Shown here: positions 24,895 through 34,758 of the stretch, one piece after another
How positions within the stretch are numbered: position 1 is the stretch's first letter
How the letters are laid out: each line of letters starts with the position of its first letter
Assembly: GCF_029870285.1 (NCBI RefSeq)
Contig: NZ_JACSYA010000030.1
Coordinates: forward strand, 7,924 to 71,923
Origin: Delftia sp. PS-11
GTDB lineage: Bacteria > Pseudomonadota > Gammaproteobacteria > Burkholderiales > Burkholderiaceae_C
Length of the DNA: 64,000 nt
Reading direction: 5' to 3'
Translations under genes and position numbers: made by a program
The notes under the pieces: model-generated
What the model saw: the letters and a program-made list of their open reading frames with translations, nothing else
What the model was told of the DNA's origin: nothing
Databases searched by the model: none

Positions 24895-25545
24895 GTGGCC
24901 CACGCCCTCACGCAGGAAAAAACCGCCGCCGCCGCAAAGGCGCGCCGCTATCTCCCATCCACCGAACGCAAGCGCGAAATCCTGGCGGCTGCACTGCGGG
25001 AGTTCATGAACGATGGCTACGCAGCCACCACGGTGGAGCGCATTGCTGCGCGCGCCGGCCTGTCCAAGTCGGGCATTTATGCACACTACGACAGCAAGGA
25101 GCAGATCTTCGAGGAACTGCTGAGCACGGCGCTGCTGTCCAGCGAGGACTCCTTTGGCGCGCTGCTGTCCGGGCATCCGGGTTCGCTGACCGAGATCGTC
25201 GATGCCTACATCGACCAGATCTACCGCAGACTGGAGAGCCCCATGGCCGTGGCCACCTTCCAATTGCTGATTGCCGAGAGCCGGCGTGCGCCTCACGTCA
25301 TGCAGCGCTGGAGCACCCATGTTCTGGCGCGCATGAACGAAAGCACCCAGTGCCTGGTCCGTGAATGCGTGGAGCGCGGCATCATGCGCCGCAGTGCCGT
25401 CACCGACAACTTCTTCGTGGTCATCTCCCCCTTCGTTTTCTGGCTGGCCAAGAGCGTGCTGCTGGGCGAGGACGCGCTGGTGTCGCTGGCGCAGATGCGA
25501 GAGCTGCACCGCCAGCTGATGCTCGACGCGCTGCTGCCGCGCTGA
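24895..25545 (+). CDS. TetR-family transcriptional regulator
   Basis: This regulator has about 216 residues. The N-terminal HTH spans about 24-66: KREILAAALREFMNDGYAAT, then IAARAGLSKSGIYAHYDSKE. It is followed by a ligand domain with a C-terminal segment of the AefR/TetR_C type (FQLLIAESRRAP). I chose the GTG at 24895 because AGAGGAA lies five bases upstream; an ATG at 24832 would add 21 residues. It is divergent from the FabI-like/phasin operon, which is the likely target. Its 3' end stops six bases from the convergent ATPase gene. Confidence 0.85.
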   Translation: MAHALTQEKTAAAAKARRYLPSTERKREILAAALREFMNDGYAATTVERIAARAGLSKSGIYAHYDSKEQIFEELLSTALLSSEDSFGALLSGHPGSLTEIVDAYIDQIYRRLESPMAVATFQLLIAESRRAPHVMQRWSTHVLARMNESTQCLVRECVERGIMRRSAVTDNFFVVISPFVFWLAKSVLLGEDALVSLAQMRELHRQLMLDALLPR

Positions 25546-25551
25546 GCCTGC

Positions 25552-28500
25552 CTAGCCGCCGCGCTGCATGCGCTCGAAAGCCTTGTCGATTTCGTCGGCG
25601 TGGACAGTGCCCGCAGACGCCGGACGGCCTGCGCGCAGCGCATCGATCTGCTCCTGCATGCGCGTGGCCACCTGCAGCAGCACGCGGTGCAGTCCCAGCT
25701 GCTGGCGGCGCGTCTGCTCCAGATGCTCGGCAACGGGCGCCAGGGACTGCGACAGCAGAGGCATCAGCGCCCCGGCCAGCTGCTGCGCGGACGGCTCCGT
25801 GCTGCCTTGCGGCACAGCGGCGGCCTGCTGCGCCATCAGCTCGCGGATGCCATGCAGCAAATCGCCGGCCGCACTTTGCGCCTGCGCCATGCGTGCCAGC
25901 AAGGCCTGCAGTTCGGATGCGCTGGCAGCGCTGGCCTGCTGTGCCTGCGGCGCAGCCTGGGCGATATCGCGCGTGGCGGCCACCAGGTCCACCAGCTGCG
26001 CGGTCACGCGTGTGGCGGCATCGGCATGGGCGCCGCCAGCGGCCTGGCGGCGCAGGAACTGCTGCCGGATCTGCTGCCAGCGCGCAGCGTCCTCTTCGTC
26101 CAGGGTGCCGCGCAGCTCGGCGAGCTTGAGCAGGTTTTCCTCGGCGCCCGTGGTCAGCATCTGGGCTTCGCCCTGGTAGTGGTCGGCCAGCATCTGCTGC
26201 ATTTCCTGCGCGTTCATCACCGGCGTTATCTTCTCGGCCAGCCTGTTCATGTTGCGGTAGCTGCCCTGCAGCCTGAAGGCCGGCTCCGTGCGGTAGCTGT
26301 CGTCCTGCGCTGCGCTCTGGATGTATTGCTGGTTGACCCTGAACACCAGTTCGCGCACCTGCAGCATGCGCTGCAGCACGGCCTCGATCTCGCGCAGCTC
26401 GGCCGATGCGTAGGCATGCGACAGCGCGCTGTCCGGCACTTCCTTGCCCTGCACCCTGTCCAGCAGCAGGTACAGGTCCTGCAGGCCGCGCGTGGCCAGG
26501 GGGGCGAGCACGGCGTTGGAGGTCAGGCTGTTTTCGATGTAGCTGAGCTTGAACACCTCCTGCATGCCGCCCAGCACATCACCCAGGTTGTAGATGTCGG
26601 CACGGTTGGCCAGCATGTCGGGGATCTTGAAGACCTCGCCCGACTCGGTGTACGGATTGCCCGACATGACCACGCAAAAGCGCTTGCCGCGCATGTCATG
26701 CGTGCGTGTCTGCCCTTGCCAGACGCCTTCGATGCGGCGCGTGCCGTCTGACAGCGAAATGAACTTCTGCAGGAACTCGGGGTGCGTGTGCTGGATGTCG
26801 TCGATGTACAGCATCACGTTGTTGGCCATCTCCAGCGCCAGGTTGAGCTTGTGCAGCTCCTTGGCCGCCGTGGCATCGGGCGCCTGCGCAGGATCGAGCG
26901 AGCGCACGCCGTGGCCCAGCGCCGGCCCGTTGATCTTCATGAAGACCAGGCCCAGGCGGTGAGCCACGTACTCCATCAGCGTGGTCTTGCCGTAGCCCGG
27001 CGGCGAGATCATCATCAGCAGGCCCATCTGGTCGGTGCGCTTGCTCTCGCCGGCCACGCCGATCTGCTTGGCCAGGTTGTCGCCGATGACGGGCAGGTAG
27101 ATCTCGTTGATGAGGCGGTTGCGGACGAACGATGACAGCGGCCGCGCCTGGAACTCCTCCACCCGCAGGCGCTCGCGCCACTCTTGCAGCAGTTGCTGGC
27201 GCAGCGCCTGGTAGCGCCCGAATCCGGGCACGAAGCGGCTGTAGTGGTGCGCCGCGCGCCGGCCCAGGTCGTCGATCTGCAGCCACATGCGCCCGTCTTC
27301 AATGCGTGGGTGCTGGCCCAGCAGCCCCTGCACCTCATTGCGCAGGTCCACGCTGCTGGCCTTGCAGGGCAGCTGACCGCTGCAGCACAGCCAGGCAGCA
27401 GCTTCCGCGCAGTAGGCCAGCCAGGCCTGGCTGTCCGGTGTGCCCAGCGCCTGGCATGCGGTCTGCAGCCAGTGCAGTGCGCTGCGCCAGCGCTCGGCCA
27501 GTGGCGCCACGGGCCTGCCGTGCCAGTGCTCGTCCTGCTGCTCCTGCCCCTGCCCCTGTCCTTGCCAATAGGCCAGCATCTCCTGCCAGCGCTGCAGCGG
27601 CTGCGCCTGCTGCTGCATGGCGGTCTGCAGCGCGGCAATCGCGGACTGGCTGCTGCTGGAGAAGGAAAAGCGCAGAGCTTTCTGGGCCAGCTCGGCCTGC
27701 AGGTAGTCGGCCGCGTCCTGGATCAGGATGCAGGCCTGTGCCTGCCCGCCGGCCCTGGCCAGCGTGGGCAGCAGGCCATGGTCCTCGGCGTAGGCACGCA
27801 GGCGTTCGCCGATGTCGGCCCGCAGGCTGTGCTGTTCGGCTTCGCTGCCGAAGATCTGCTGCATCGCCAGGGCCTGCTGCGCGCGCAGCGGCCATTGCGC
27901 CATGGCAGCGGCCAGCTGTGGCTGCTGCACCTGCGCATGCTCGTTCCAGTACAGCAGGGCCAGCGCGCGCGCATCAGGCGCAAAGCGCAGCACGCCTGCC
28001 GCATCGCGCAGCGGCAGCAGGGCCTGCAGGATCAGGGCCGCATCATGGTCATGGATGCCGCGCTCATAGCCTTCCCGGTAGCGCGGCGCGGCGAATTCGC
28101 GGATGGCCTGGGCCAGTGCCGCCGCATCGGGCAGCAGCTGCGCCAGCCGTGTGCCCGTCCAGCCCTCGCGCCCCTGGCGCGCGGCCTGCTCCACTTCCAG
28201 CGCAAGGTATTCGCCACGGTAGAAATCCGGCGATTCGGCAGGCGTGGAAGCATCCCAGTAGGCCTGCAGTCCTGCCAGTTCAGGGTGGTCGATGGCCTCG
28301 AAGTACTCGGTGCCGACCAGATGCAGGAACAATGCGCCGCTGCGCGGCAGCACGGTCAGCTCCAGTGTCTGGTCACCCACGCTGAAGCGGTGCCTGCCCA
28401 GGCGGATGATGGAGCCGTCGCCCTCGTACAGTTCGTTGCGGTCCTGCAGTGCGCGCAGGGCCTGCTCGCGCAGATGCTTGACGCGCCCGTCGATGTCGTC

Positions 28501-31017
28501 GGCCTTGACCGGGTCGTGCAGCTGCCCGCGCAGGCGCTGGGCCAGTTCCTTGAGTTTGGCAATCAGCGGATCGCCCGCGAAGAACGCGTGCAGCTGCTCG
28601 GCGCTGGCGAGTTTTTCGGTGCGCCTGGGCAGGCTTTGCACAATGCGCAGCGCGGCGTCGAACACTCCCTGCGCCTTGCGCTGGCGCTCGTCCTGCAGCA
28701 GCTGGCGGCGCGCCTCGAAGCTCTCGAGCACCTCCTCGCGCTTGGCCATGATGTCGCCCAGGAATTGCTCGTGCTCGCCGAAACGGCTCTCCAGGGTTTC
28801 GAGCTGCACCAGCAGGCGCGCGAGCTGCTCATCGCATTTCTCAGGCGTCTGCGCCAGGCCCAGCGCGCTGACGATGCCTTGCGAGAACAGCGCAACCTGG
28901 GCCGCGAACTGTGCCATGTTCTCGGCCCCGCCCAGGCTGGACCTGCGCTGCCCGGCACGCGCACGCACCTGGTTCAGACGCGCGTAAATGCCCGAGATGC
29001 GGTCCACCACCTGCGTGCGCTGCGTGGCATCGTCCACGGACAGGCTGCCCATGAGCTCGGCCAGCATGTCCAGCGCGGCGGCCATGCCGTCCATGCCTTC
29101 CAGCGGCTCGCTGATCTGCACCACGGTGGCCGCTGCCTGGGCGGCCTGGTCCAGCGCCTGCAACTGTTCCACGTAGGGCTGCATGGCCTCTTCGGTGGCG
29201 ATGAAGCCAGCCGTGCGCTGCGAGACATCGGCCTGGGCTTCGTTGACGCTCTGCACCATGGCATCGATGGCGGCCTGATCCACATAGCGCAGATCGCGCG
29301 TGGCCATGAGCTGGCCGCGCAGCTCGCCCAGCTGCGTGAGCGCGTCCACATACTCGCCGATGCCTTGCCAGTCCGCCAGGCGCAATTGCCTGAGCAACTG
29401 GCCGTGGCGGCTGGAGACCTCGGCCATGGCCTGGGCCGTGGCCATGCGGATGCTCTCGACCTTCTCGTATTCGTCGATCACCGCATCGCCCGTGGCGACA
29501 ATGCCCAGCAGGGTTTCGTGCACCTGCCGCAGCGGTGGCGCGCCCAGCCAGTGGTAGCGTTCGAACAGGCGGCGCGCTGCATCGATCAGGCGCTCGTAGC
29601 GTGGCAGCGAGACTTCGGTGGCCGCGATCTCCTTGCGCACGCTGTAGAGGTCGGAGATGCCGCTGACCAGCTCGGCGTTGCCGATGCGCCCCAGGAAGCT
29701 GTCGCGCTGGGGCTGGCGGGCCGCATAGTCCTCCGAGGCGAAGGGCGTGCGCCAGACCTGCATGGGGTGCACGCGCGATGCCTCGTTGCTCTCGGCCGCG
29801 AAAATGACGATGCGCCCGTCGTCCATGCGCGCATGGCCGTGGCCGATGATGGGCGGCTGCAGCGCGCGCTCGATCAGGTTGTACTTGAACAGCGCCATGC
29901 GTCCGCTCTCGGGTTCGTAGAACACGTAGAGCATGTCCTCGCCGTTGGGCGAGCGGATGCTGCGCCGGTAGCGCATGCCCCGCATGTTCTGCTCGAAGGC
30001 GTGGTGTTCGCCGCTTTGCAGGTAGTAGCCACCGGGGAAGATGATGCCGTGGTCCTGCGGCAGCTGGATGCAGGCCGCGCCGATGGCATCCACGCGCACC
30101 ACCTTGCGCGACAGCGTGTTGTAGACCAGGTAGCGCCACTGCTCCTCGCGGTAGGGCAGGATCTTGAGCAGGATCAGGCTGCCCACGGCCGCGTACTCGA
30201 ACACCGCGTCGTCCAGCGACTGGTTGGGCTCCTGCACCGGCTCGCTGTAGATGCCCAGGCCATCGTTGGTGTTGTTTTCCACCTTGATGGTCAGCGTGCC
30301 GCCCAGGGTCTCGGCGAAGACCTTGTCCAGGATGTTGATGTGCGGGTGGCGCCCCTGCACCAGCTGCTCGCGGCCTGCGCGCTGCCACTCGAAGTCGTGT
30401 GGCGCGGGCAGCTCGATATCGCGCTCGCCCCGGTTGTCGATGTAGCGGATGGGCTGGCCATCGGCGGGCACCGACCAGCGGAACACGCGCACGTCGGACA
30501 GGCGCTCGCCGATCTGGAAGCTCGCCAGCAGCTTGCCGTCACGCACGGCCAGCTGCATCAGCCGCGTGTTCTTGTAGTAGGCGTATAGCTCCTGGAAGTC
30601 CTGCACGAAGCTCTGTATGCCCAGGAAGCTGTCCCTGAGGTCCACGGGCGTGACCTCGTAGCCCTGCTCGCCCTCGTGCAGGCGGTACAGGCCGAACACG
30701 TCCTCTACGCGTGTGGACTGCTTCAGCCCCATGAAGACGTTGTAGCCGAACAGCAGGTAGCCGCCGACCTGGGCGATGTCCCGGCCCAGGCAATTGTTCT
30801 CGGTGCGCACGCGCATGCGCCCGATCACCTCCATCTGGCTGCGGCCGAACTCCTCCAGCCGCTGCTCGTTGAGCTGGCGCGTCAGCGCCTCCAGCGCCTG
30901 GCCCTGGCCGTCCAGGCGTCTGGCCAGCACTTCGTAGGAGCCGCCGCTGGCGACGGCCTGGTCCACGGCGGAGGCAGAGGGTTGTGCTGCGAGAGGCGAT
31001 GGGGTCGGTTGGGACAT
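25552..31017 (-). CDS. giant AAA+ ATPase of the DUF3686 / 'DNA repair ATPase' family
   Basis: This protein has about 1821 residues. The N-terminal ~800 residues (DUF3686-like) contain a beta-rich part followed by long helical, coiled-coil stretches. The AAA+ module sits near residues 1320-1560: Walker A is PPGYGKTT (about 1340) and Walker B is VMLYIDDIQH (about 1404). A sensor-like VVMSGNPYTESGEVF and an EIEAVL helical part follow, and the last 250 residues are Gln/Ala-rich and helical. The name DNA repair ATPase is a database label without clear evidence. It is the last gene after YjfI, PspA-like, YqiJ-like and flotillin genes, so an envelope-stress remodelling role is more likely (inference). 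Confidence 0.85.
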   Translation of the reverse strand: MSQPTPSPLAAQPSASAVDQAVASGGSYEVLARRLDGQGQALEALTRQLNEQRLEEFGRSQMEVIGRMRVRTENNCLGRDIAQVGGYLLFGYNVFMGLKQSTRVEDVFGLYRLHEGEQGYEVTPVDLRDSFLGIQSFVQDFQELYAYYKNTRLMQLAVRDGKLLASFQIGERLSDVRVFRWSVPADGQPIRYIDNRGERDIELPAPHDFEWQRAGREQLVQGRHPHINILDKVFAETLGGTLTIKVENNTNDGLGIYSEPVQEPNQSLDDAVFEYAAVGSLILLKILPYREEQWRYLVYNTLSRKVVRVDAIGAACIQLPQDHGIIFPGGYYLQSGEHHAFEQNMRGMRYRRSIRSPNGEDMLYVFYEPESGRMALFKYNLIERALQPPIIGHGHARMDDGRIVIFAAESNEASRVHPMQVWRTPFASEDYAARQPQRDSFLGRIGNAELVSGISDLYSVRKEIAATEVSLPRYERLIDAARRLFERYHWLGAPPLRQVHETLLGIVATGDAVIDEYEKVESIRMATAQAMAEVSSRHGQLLRQLRLADWQGIGEYVDALTQLGELRGQLMATRDLRYVDQAAIDAMVQSVNEAQADVSQRTAGFIATEEAMQPYVEQLQALDQAAQAAATVVQISEPLEGMDGMAAALDMLAELMGSLSVDDATQRTQVVDRISGIYARLNQVRARAGQRRSSLGGAENMAQFAAQVALFSQGIVSALGLAQTPEKCDEQLARLLVQLETLESRFGEHEQFLGDIMAKREEVLESFEARRQLLQDERQRKAQGVFDAALRIVQSLPRRTEKLASAEQLHAFFAGDPLIAKLKELAQRLRGQLHDPVKADDIDGRVKHLREQALRALQDRNELYEGDGSIIRLGRHRFSVGDQTLELTVLPRSGALFLHLVGTEYFEAIDHPELAGLQAYWDASTPAESPDFYRGEYLALEVEQAARQGREGWTGTRLAQLLPDAAALAQAIREFAAPRYREGYERGIHDHDAALILQALLPLRDAAGVLRFAPDARALALLYWNEHAQVQQPQLAAAMAQWPLRAQQALAMQQIFGSEAEQHSLRADIGERLRAYAEDHGLLPTLARAGGQAQACILIQDAADYLQAELAQKALRFSFSSSSQSAIAALQTAMQQQAQPLQRWQEMLAYWQGQGQGQEQQDEHWHGRPVAPLAERWRSALHWLQTACQALGTPDSQAWLAYCAEAAAWLCCSGQLPCKASSVDLRNEVQGLLGQHPRIEDGRMWLQIDDLGRRAAHHYSRFVPGFGRYQALRQQLLQEWRERLRVEEFQARPLSSFVRNRLINEIYLPVIGDNLAKQIGVAGESKRTDQMGLLMMISPPGYGKTTLMEYVAHRLGLVFMKINGPALGHGVRSLDPAQAPDATAAKELHKLNLALEMANNVMLYIDDIQHTHPEFLQKFISLSDGTRRIEGVWQGQTRTHDMRGKRFCVVMSGNPYTESGEVFKIPDMLANRADIYNLGDVLGGMQEVFKLSYIENSLTSNAVLAPLATRGLQDLYLLLDRVQGKEVPDSALSHAYASAELREIEAVLQRMLQVRELVFRVNQQYIQSAAQDDSYRTEPAFRLQGSYRNMNRLAEKITPVMNAQEMQQMLADHYQGEAQMLTTGAEENLLKLAELRGTLDEEDAARWQQIRQQFLRRQAAGGAHADAATRVTAQLVDLVAATRDIAQAAPQAQQASAASASELQALLARMAQAQSAAGDLLHGIRELMAQQAAAVPQGSTEPSAQQLAGALMPLLSQSLAPVAEHLEQTRRQQLGLHRVLLQVATRMQEQIDALRAGRPASAGTVHADEIDKAFERMQRGG

Positions 31018-31056
31018 GGAGATCACGGGCTTTCGCGTGTCAGGAACCGGCGCATG

Positions 31057-31090
31057 CCCTGTGCCGGCTGCGCAAGGCGCAGGCACAGGG
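31057..31090 (-). other. intercistronic hairpin between flotillin and ATPase genes
   Basis: CCCTGTGCC and GGCACAGGG form a 9-bp perfect stem. Inside it TGCGC-AAG-GCGCA forms a second stem, with a three-base bulge on one side. It lies in the 106-bp gap after the flotillin gene and before the giant ATPase. It may slow transcription, protect the upstream mRNA end, or terminate weakly. No T-tract follows. Confidence 0.45.
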
Positions 31091-31123
31091 TCAGGCCGTC
31101 GTGGAAGTCAGGCGGGCTGGCGC

Positions 31124-33196
31124 TTATTCGCCGGCCTGCGCGGGCGGGCGGCTGCGTCCGTCGCCCGCCAGGCCCTGCAGCAACGATGCGCCGCCCTTGC
31201 CGCTGAGGAACTTGTTGAGCAACTCCTGCACGATGGGGCTCTTGCCCGCCACACCCTCGACGGCCTTGCCCACGGACAGCGCCTTGGCGAAGTTGTCGAA
31301 AAAGGCGCCTTCGCCGCCGACGATGTCGATATTGGCCTTGCTCAGCGCCGCCGACAACACCTCGGACTGGTCCTTGGCCACGCTCTTGTTGGCCTCGATG
31401 GCAGCCAGCGCCTGCTCGAAGTTTTTCTCCAGCTGCATGCGGAACTCCTCGTGCGAACGCGCCTGATCGGACAGCGAGCCCAGGGCCGTGAACTTCTCTG
31501 TCAGGCCCTTGGCTTCGGCAAACAGCTTGTCGCGCAGCACATCGGCCTCGGACATGCCCACATCGCGGGTGACCGTGGCCTTGGTGGCGCCGACCTGGGC
31601 CTCGCCGCGCGCCTGGGCCATCAGGCGCTCCTCCAGCACCTTGGCGTCGGCCAGGCCCTGGCGCTCGCTGGCGTCGGCCGTGGCTTCGATGACGCGCGCC
31701 TCGGCCAGCCCCTTTTCCTGATGGCCCCGGGCTTCCGCCAGCAGCTTTTCCGCGATGACCCGCGCCTGCACCATGCCCTCCTTCTCGACGGCAGCGGCCG
31801 TGACCTCGCGCACCCTGGCGTCGGCCAGGCCGGGCGCGGCGCGCTCGACCTCGATGGCCTCGGCCAGCTTCTTCTTGGCCTCGGCGGTCTTGCTGGCTGC
31901 ATCCAGCTCTGCCTGGGCCATGGTCGTGACCTCCACCGCCTTGTGGCGCGAGGACGCCTCGTCGGCCTCGGCCTTCTTGACCTGGCGCACCATGTCCTCC
32001 TCGGCCTGGGCCTGGGCGGTCAGCACGGTGACCTGCTTCATGCGCTCGGCCTCGGAGACCACGCGCACCTCCTTGATGCGCTCCTCTTCCTGGGCCACGG
32101 TTTTTTCCACGGCCACGCGCTCGCGCACCACATTGGCAATATTGGCTTTTTCGACCTCGACGGCCTTTTCCTTCTCGATGCGCTGCAGCTCCACCTCGCG
32201 CTGGCGCGCGACGATCTCCAGCTCCCTGGCGCGCGTGACCTTCTCGACCTCGATCACCACCGCGCGCTCGCGGTTTTGCTGGGCCACGGCCACCTCGCGC
32301 TGGCGGTTTTCCTCGCGGATGTCGAGCTGCTCCTGGGTCTGGATGCGCGCCTGCTCGGCCTTCAGCCGCTCCTCTTCCTGCACCTTCTGGGTCTCTGCCT
32401 GCTCGCGCGCCTGGATGGTGGCGATCTCGCGCTTTTGGCGCGCCTCGGCATCGGCCTGCTGGCGCTCCAGCGCCAGCATGGCCTCCTTGGTTTCCACATT
32501 CTTCTTGGTGATGGCCAGATCGGCGTTGCGCTCCAGCTCGTTGGTCACGATGTTCTGGTTGGCGGTCAGCTCGGTGATCTTGCGGATGCCTTCGGCATCG
32601 AGGATGTTGTTGGGGTCCAGCGAGGACTTGGGGGTTTGCTCCAGGTAGTCGATGGCCACATCCTCCAGCACATAGCCGTTGAGGTCGTTGCCGATCACCT
32701 GGATGATCTGGTCGCGGAAATCCTGGCGGTCCTCGAACAGCTTGACGAAGTCGATCTGCTTGCCCACGGTCTTGAGCGCCTCGGAGAACTTGGCATTGAA
32801 CAGCTCATGCACGGCCGTCTTGTCCGAAGCCCGGTCCACGCCGATGGCCTTGGCCACCTTGAGCACATCCTCGGCCGTCTCGTTGACCCGCAGGTAGAAG
32901 GCCACGGTGATGTCGGCGCGCATGTTGTCCCGGCAGATCAGCCCCTCCTTGCCGCGCCGGTCTATCTCCAGCGTGATCAGCGAAATCTGCATGAACTCCT
33001 TCTTGTGGATCACCGGCAGCACCAGCCCGCCCGTGAACTTGACCTTGGGCTGCGAGGTGGTGTCGTTGATGATCAGCGCCGTCCCCTGCGGGACCTTGAT
33101 GTAGAAAGCCTTGACCAGCGCGAACAGGCCCAGGATGACGATAAAGACCGAGCCGATCACCACCCCTGCGACGATGTACCACTCCATGTTGTTCAT
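31124..33196 (-). CDS. flotillin-family (SPFH) membrane protein, YqiK type
   Basis: This protein has 690 residues. One N-terminal membrane segment (about 6-28) is followed by an SPFH/Band 7 domain (KVPQGTALIINDTT, then EIDRRGKEGLICRDNM). A very long Ala/Glu-rich coiled coil runs from about 220 to 600, and a short C-terminal part ends in a Gly-rich tail. Flotillins form ring-like assemblies in membrane microdomains. GGGAG precedes the ATG. The upstream neighbour is a YqiJ-like protein, its usual partner in bacteria, and a PspA-like gene follows that pair upstream. The coiled coil is free of frameshifts. Confidence 0.9.
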   Translation of the reverse strand: MNNMEWYIVAGVVIGSVFIVILGLFALVKAFYIKVPQGTALIINDTTSQPKVKFTGGLVLPVIHKKEFMQISLITLEIDRRGKEGLICRDNMRADITVAFYLRVNETAEDVLKVAKAIGVDRASDKTAVHELFNAKFSEALKTVGKQIDFVKLFEDRQDFRDQIIQVIGNDLNGYVLEDVAIDYLEQTPKSSLDPNNILDAEGIRKITELTANQNIVTNELERNADLAITKKNVETKEAMLALERQQADAEARQKREIATIQAREQAETQKVQEEERLKAEQARIQTQEQLDIREENRQREVAVAQQNRERAVVIEVEKVTRARELEIVARQREVELQRIEKEKAVEVEKANIANVVRERVAVEKTVAQEEERIKEVRVVSEAERMKQVTVLTAQAQAEEDMVRQVKKAEADEASSRHKAVEVTTMAQAELDAASKTAEAKKKLAEAIEVERAAPGLADARVREVTAAAVEKEGMVQARVIAEKLLAEARGHQEKGLAEARVIEATADASERQGLADAKVLEERLMAQARGEAQVGATKATVTRDVGMSEADVLRDKLFAEAKGLTEKFTALGSLSDQARSHEEFRMQLEKNFEQALAAIEANKSVAKDQSEVLSAALSKANIDIVGGEGAFFDNFAKALSVGKAVEGVAGKSPIVQELLNKFLSGKGGASLLQGLAGDGRSRPPAQAGE

Positions 33197-33288
33197 GCGA
33201 TCTCCCTTTGTGAGTTGCTGTCTTTGAAAATGCCCGGAAATCAATGCGGCGGCCGCGCATGCGGCGCCGTGCGCCAGCCGCACCCCGG

Positions 33289-33957
33289 CTAGCGGGGCAG
33301 GTCGGTGCCGTCGAACTCGGCCTTGCTGACCACGCGCCAGGCGTTGTGATCAGGCAGGTGCTCGATGAGCACGATCACGGTGCCCCGGCCCAGTGCGCGC
33401 TCGGGCGAGCGCATCTGCACATTCAGGCCTGCGCCGCCGTCCTCCACGCTGCCATAGCCCTGCGTGCCATCGACCACGGCGCTGCGCACCCGGCCCGTGC
33501 GGCCCAGCAGCACCTTGGGCTCTTCGGCGGGGGCGATCCGGTGAACGACGCCGCGCAGCGGCCGCAGCACCAGCACCGTGGCCGCGAAGCCCAGCGCCAG
33601 GGCCGCTGCAGCCACCGCGCTGCCCGTCAGCAGGTTGACCAGGGCCCAGCCCTGGGGCATGGGCACGAAATGGCACAGCGCGTAGGAAGCCAGCCAGGAC
33701 AGCAGCAGCAGCACGGTGAGGATGACCGTCAGCGGAATGCCGCCCAGCCCCACCTTGAGCAGCAGGCCGGCCAGCGCGCTGGCCGAATGCTCCACGCCCT
33801 CGGCGTGGTCGCTGCCGTCGAACAAAACCCAGTGGTCCAGCGCGTCCACTTCCAGCAGGCCGAGCAGGGCGCTGACCCAGTACAGCAGCATGAACAGCAG
33901 CAGCGCGCCGAACAGGAAGGTCGGAAAGCCGAGCGCGTAATGCAGGAATGCCGGCAT
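33289..33957 (-). CDS. YqiJ-like inner-membrane OB-fold (NfeD-related) protein
   Basis: This protein has 222 residues. The first ~30 residues form a membrane segment (FPTFLFGALLLFMLLYWVSA). Two more lie at about 78-95 and 105-130, and the C-terminal ~85 residues form an OB-fold domain with LLGRTGRVRS and a final WRVVSKAEFDG. In Escherichia coli the yqiJ-yqiK pair has the same order and composition. NfeD-type partners help organise flotillin assemblies. The gap to the flotillin gene is 92 bp on the same strand. Confidence 0.8.
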   Translation of the reverse strand: MPAFLHYALGFPTFLFGALLLFMLLYWVSALLGLLEVDALDHWVLFDGSDHAEGVEHSASALAGLLLKVGLGGIPLTVILTVLLLLSWLASYALCHFVPMPQGWALVNLLTGSAVAAAALALGFAATVLVLRPLRGVVHRIAPAEEPKVLLGRTGRVRSAVVDGTQGYGSVEDGGAGLNVQMRSPERALGRGTVIVLIEHLPDHNAWRVVSKAEFDGTDLPR

Positions 33958-34007
33958 GTCTCAGCCCTTCACCCGGGCTGTGCAGGCAGGTGCTCGGGGG
34001 CTGCGCA

Positions 34008-34718
34008 TCAGGCGCTTTGCCCGCCAGCCGCCACGCGCTGCATCTTCAGCCGCTCCAGCACCGACTGTGCATTGCCCGTCTGCGGCGAGATGCCCGCAGC
34101 TCGCAGTTTGGCGTCCAGCACATCCTCGCTGCTGTCGCGTGCCAGTTCGGCCGCGCTTTCCATGCGCGCGCCGCGCTCGGCCTGCTTTTGCTTGATGCGC
34201 TCCAGCGAGTCGAGAGCGCTTTGCACGCGTGTCTGCGAGCCGGCATGGCGGCCCGCGACCGTGGCCTGGGCGCGCTGCACGCTTTCCGTGGCCTTGACGG
34301 CGTCGGCCTGCTGCTTGAGGCGCCTGATATGGGTCTGCGCCGTCTGGATGGCCGCGCGCAGCTGCTCCACGCTTTGCGTGTAGGCCTCCAGCTGGGATTG
34401 TTCCTCGTCGCGCTGGGCCTCCAGTGCGGCCACTTTGCCCGCGACCTCCAGCGCCAGGGCTTCGTCGCTGCTGTCCAGCGCCTTGACGGCATAGCCCTCG
34501 TACTCGGCAATCCGGTCGCGGGTCTGCCCGAGCTTGCCTGCGCAGAGCTTTTGCTTGGCCATGATCTCGGCCAGTGCCGACCTTGACTGGTTCAGGTCAT
34601 GGTCGGCATCGCGTATCTCCTGGTCCAGGATGCGCAGCGCCTGGCTGTCGGTCACAGCCTCGCCGGCCTCGTGGGCAGCGCCACGCAGCGCGGTCACCAG
34701 CTTGTTCCAGATGGTCAT
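34008..34718 (-). CDS. PspA/IM30-family membrane-remodelling protein (YjfJ-like)
   Basis: This coiled-coil protein has 236 residues. It opens with an amphipathic helix (MTIWNKLVTALRGAAHEAGE), as expected for membrane binding. Long heptad-rich helices with few breaks run through DLNQSRSALAEIMAKQKL and beyond. The C-terminus is shorter than classical PspA and matches the YjfJ subgroup. These proteins form ESCRT-III-like polymers that mend membranes under stress. AAGGAGACACCC precedes the ATG. No pspBC, pspF or sigma-54 site is nearby, so its control differs from the classical phage-shock system. Confidence 0.85.
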   Translation of the reverse strand: MTIWNKLVTALRGAAHEAGEAVTDSQALRILDQEIRDADHDLNQSRSALAEIMAKQKLCAGKLGQTRDRIAEYEGYAVKALDSSDEALALEVAGKVAALEAQRDEEQSQLEAYTQSVEQLRAAIQTAQTHIRRLKQQADAVKATESVQRAQATVAGRHAGSQTRVQSALDSLERIKQKQAERGARMESAAELARDSSEDVLDAKLRAAGISPQTGNAQSVLERLKMQRVAAGGQSA

Positions 34719-34758
34719 GGGTGTCTCCTTGGGCTGAGGGTCGTCAACATGCGGCGCG

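Noticed and set aside
27184..30588. A 1134-residue open frame on the plus strand
   Set aside because: It is antisense to the giant ATPase gene. In GC-rich genes with G/C third positions the complementary frame rarely meets stops. It has no recognisable domain and a His/Gln/Arg-heavy composition.
31016..33292. A 758-residue plus-strand frame opposite the flotillin gene
   Set aside because: It mirrors the coiled-coil codons of flotillin (His/Leu/Gly repeats) and shows no domain. The flotillin frame has clear SPFH homology.
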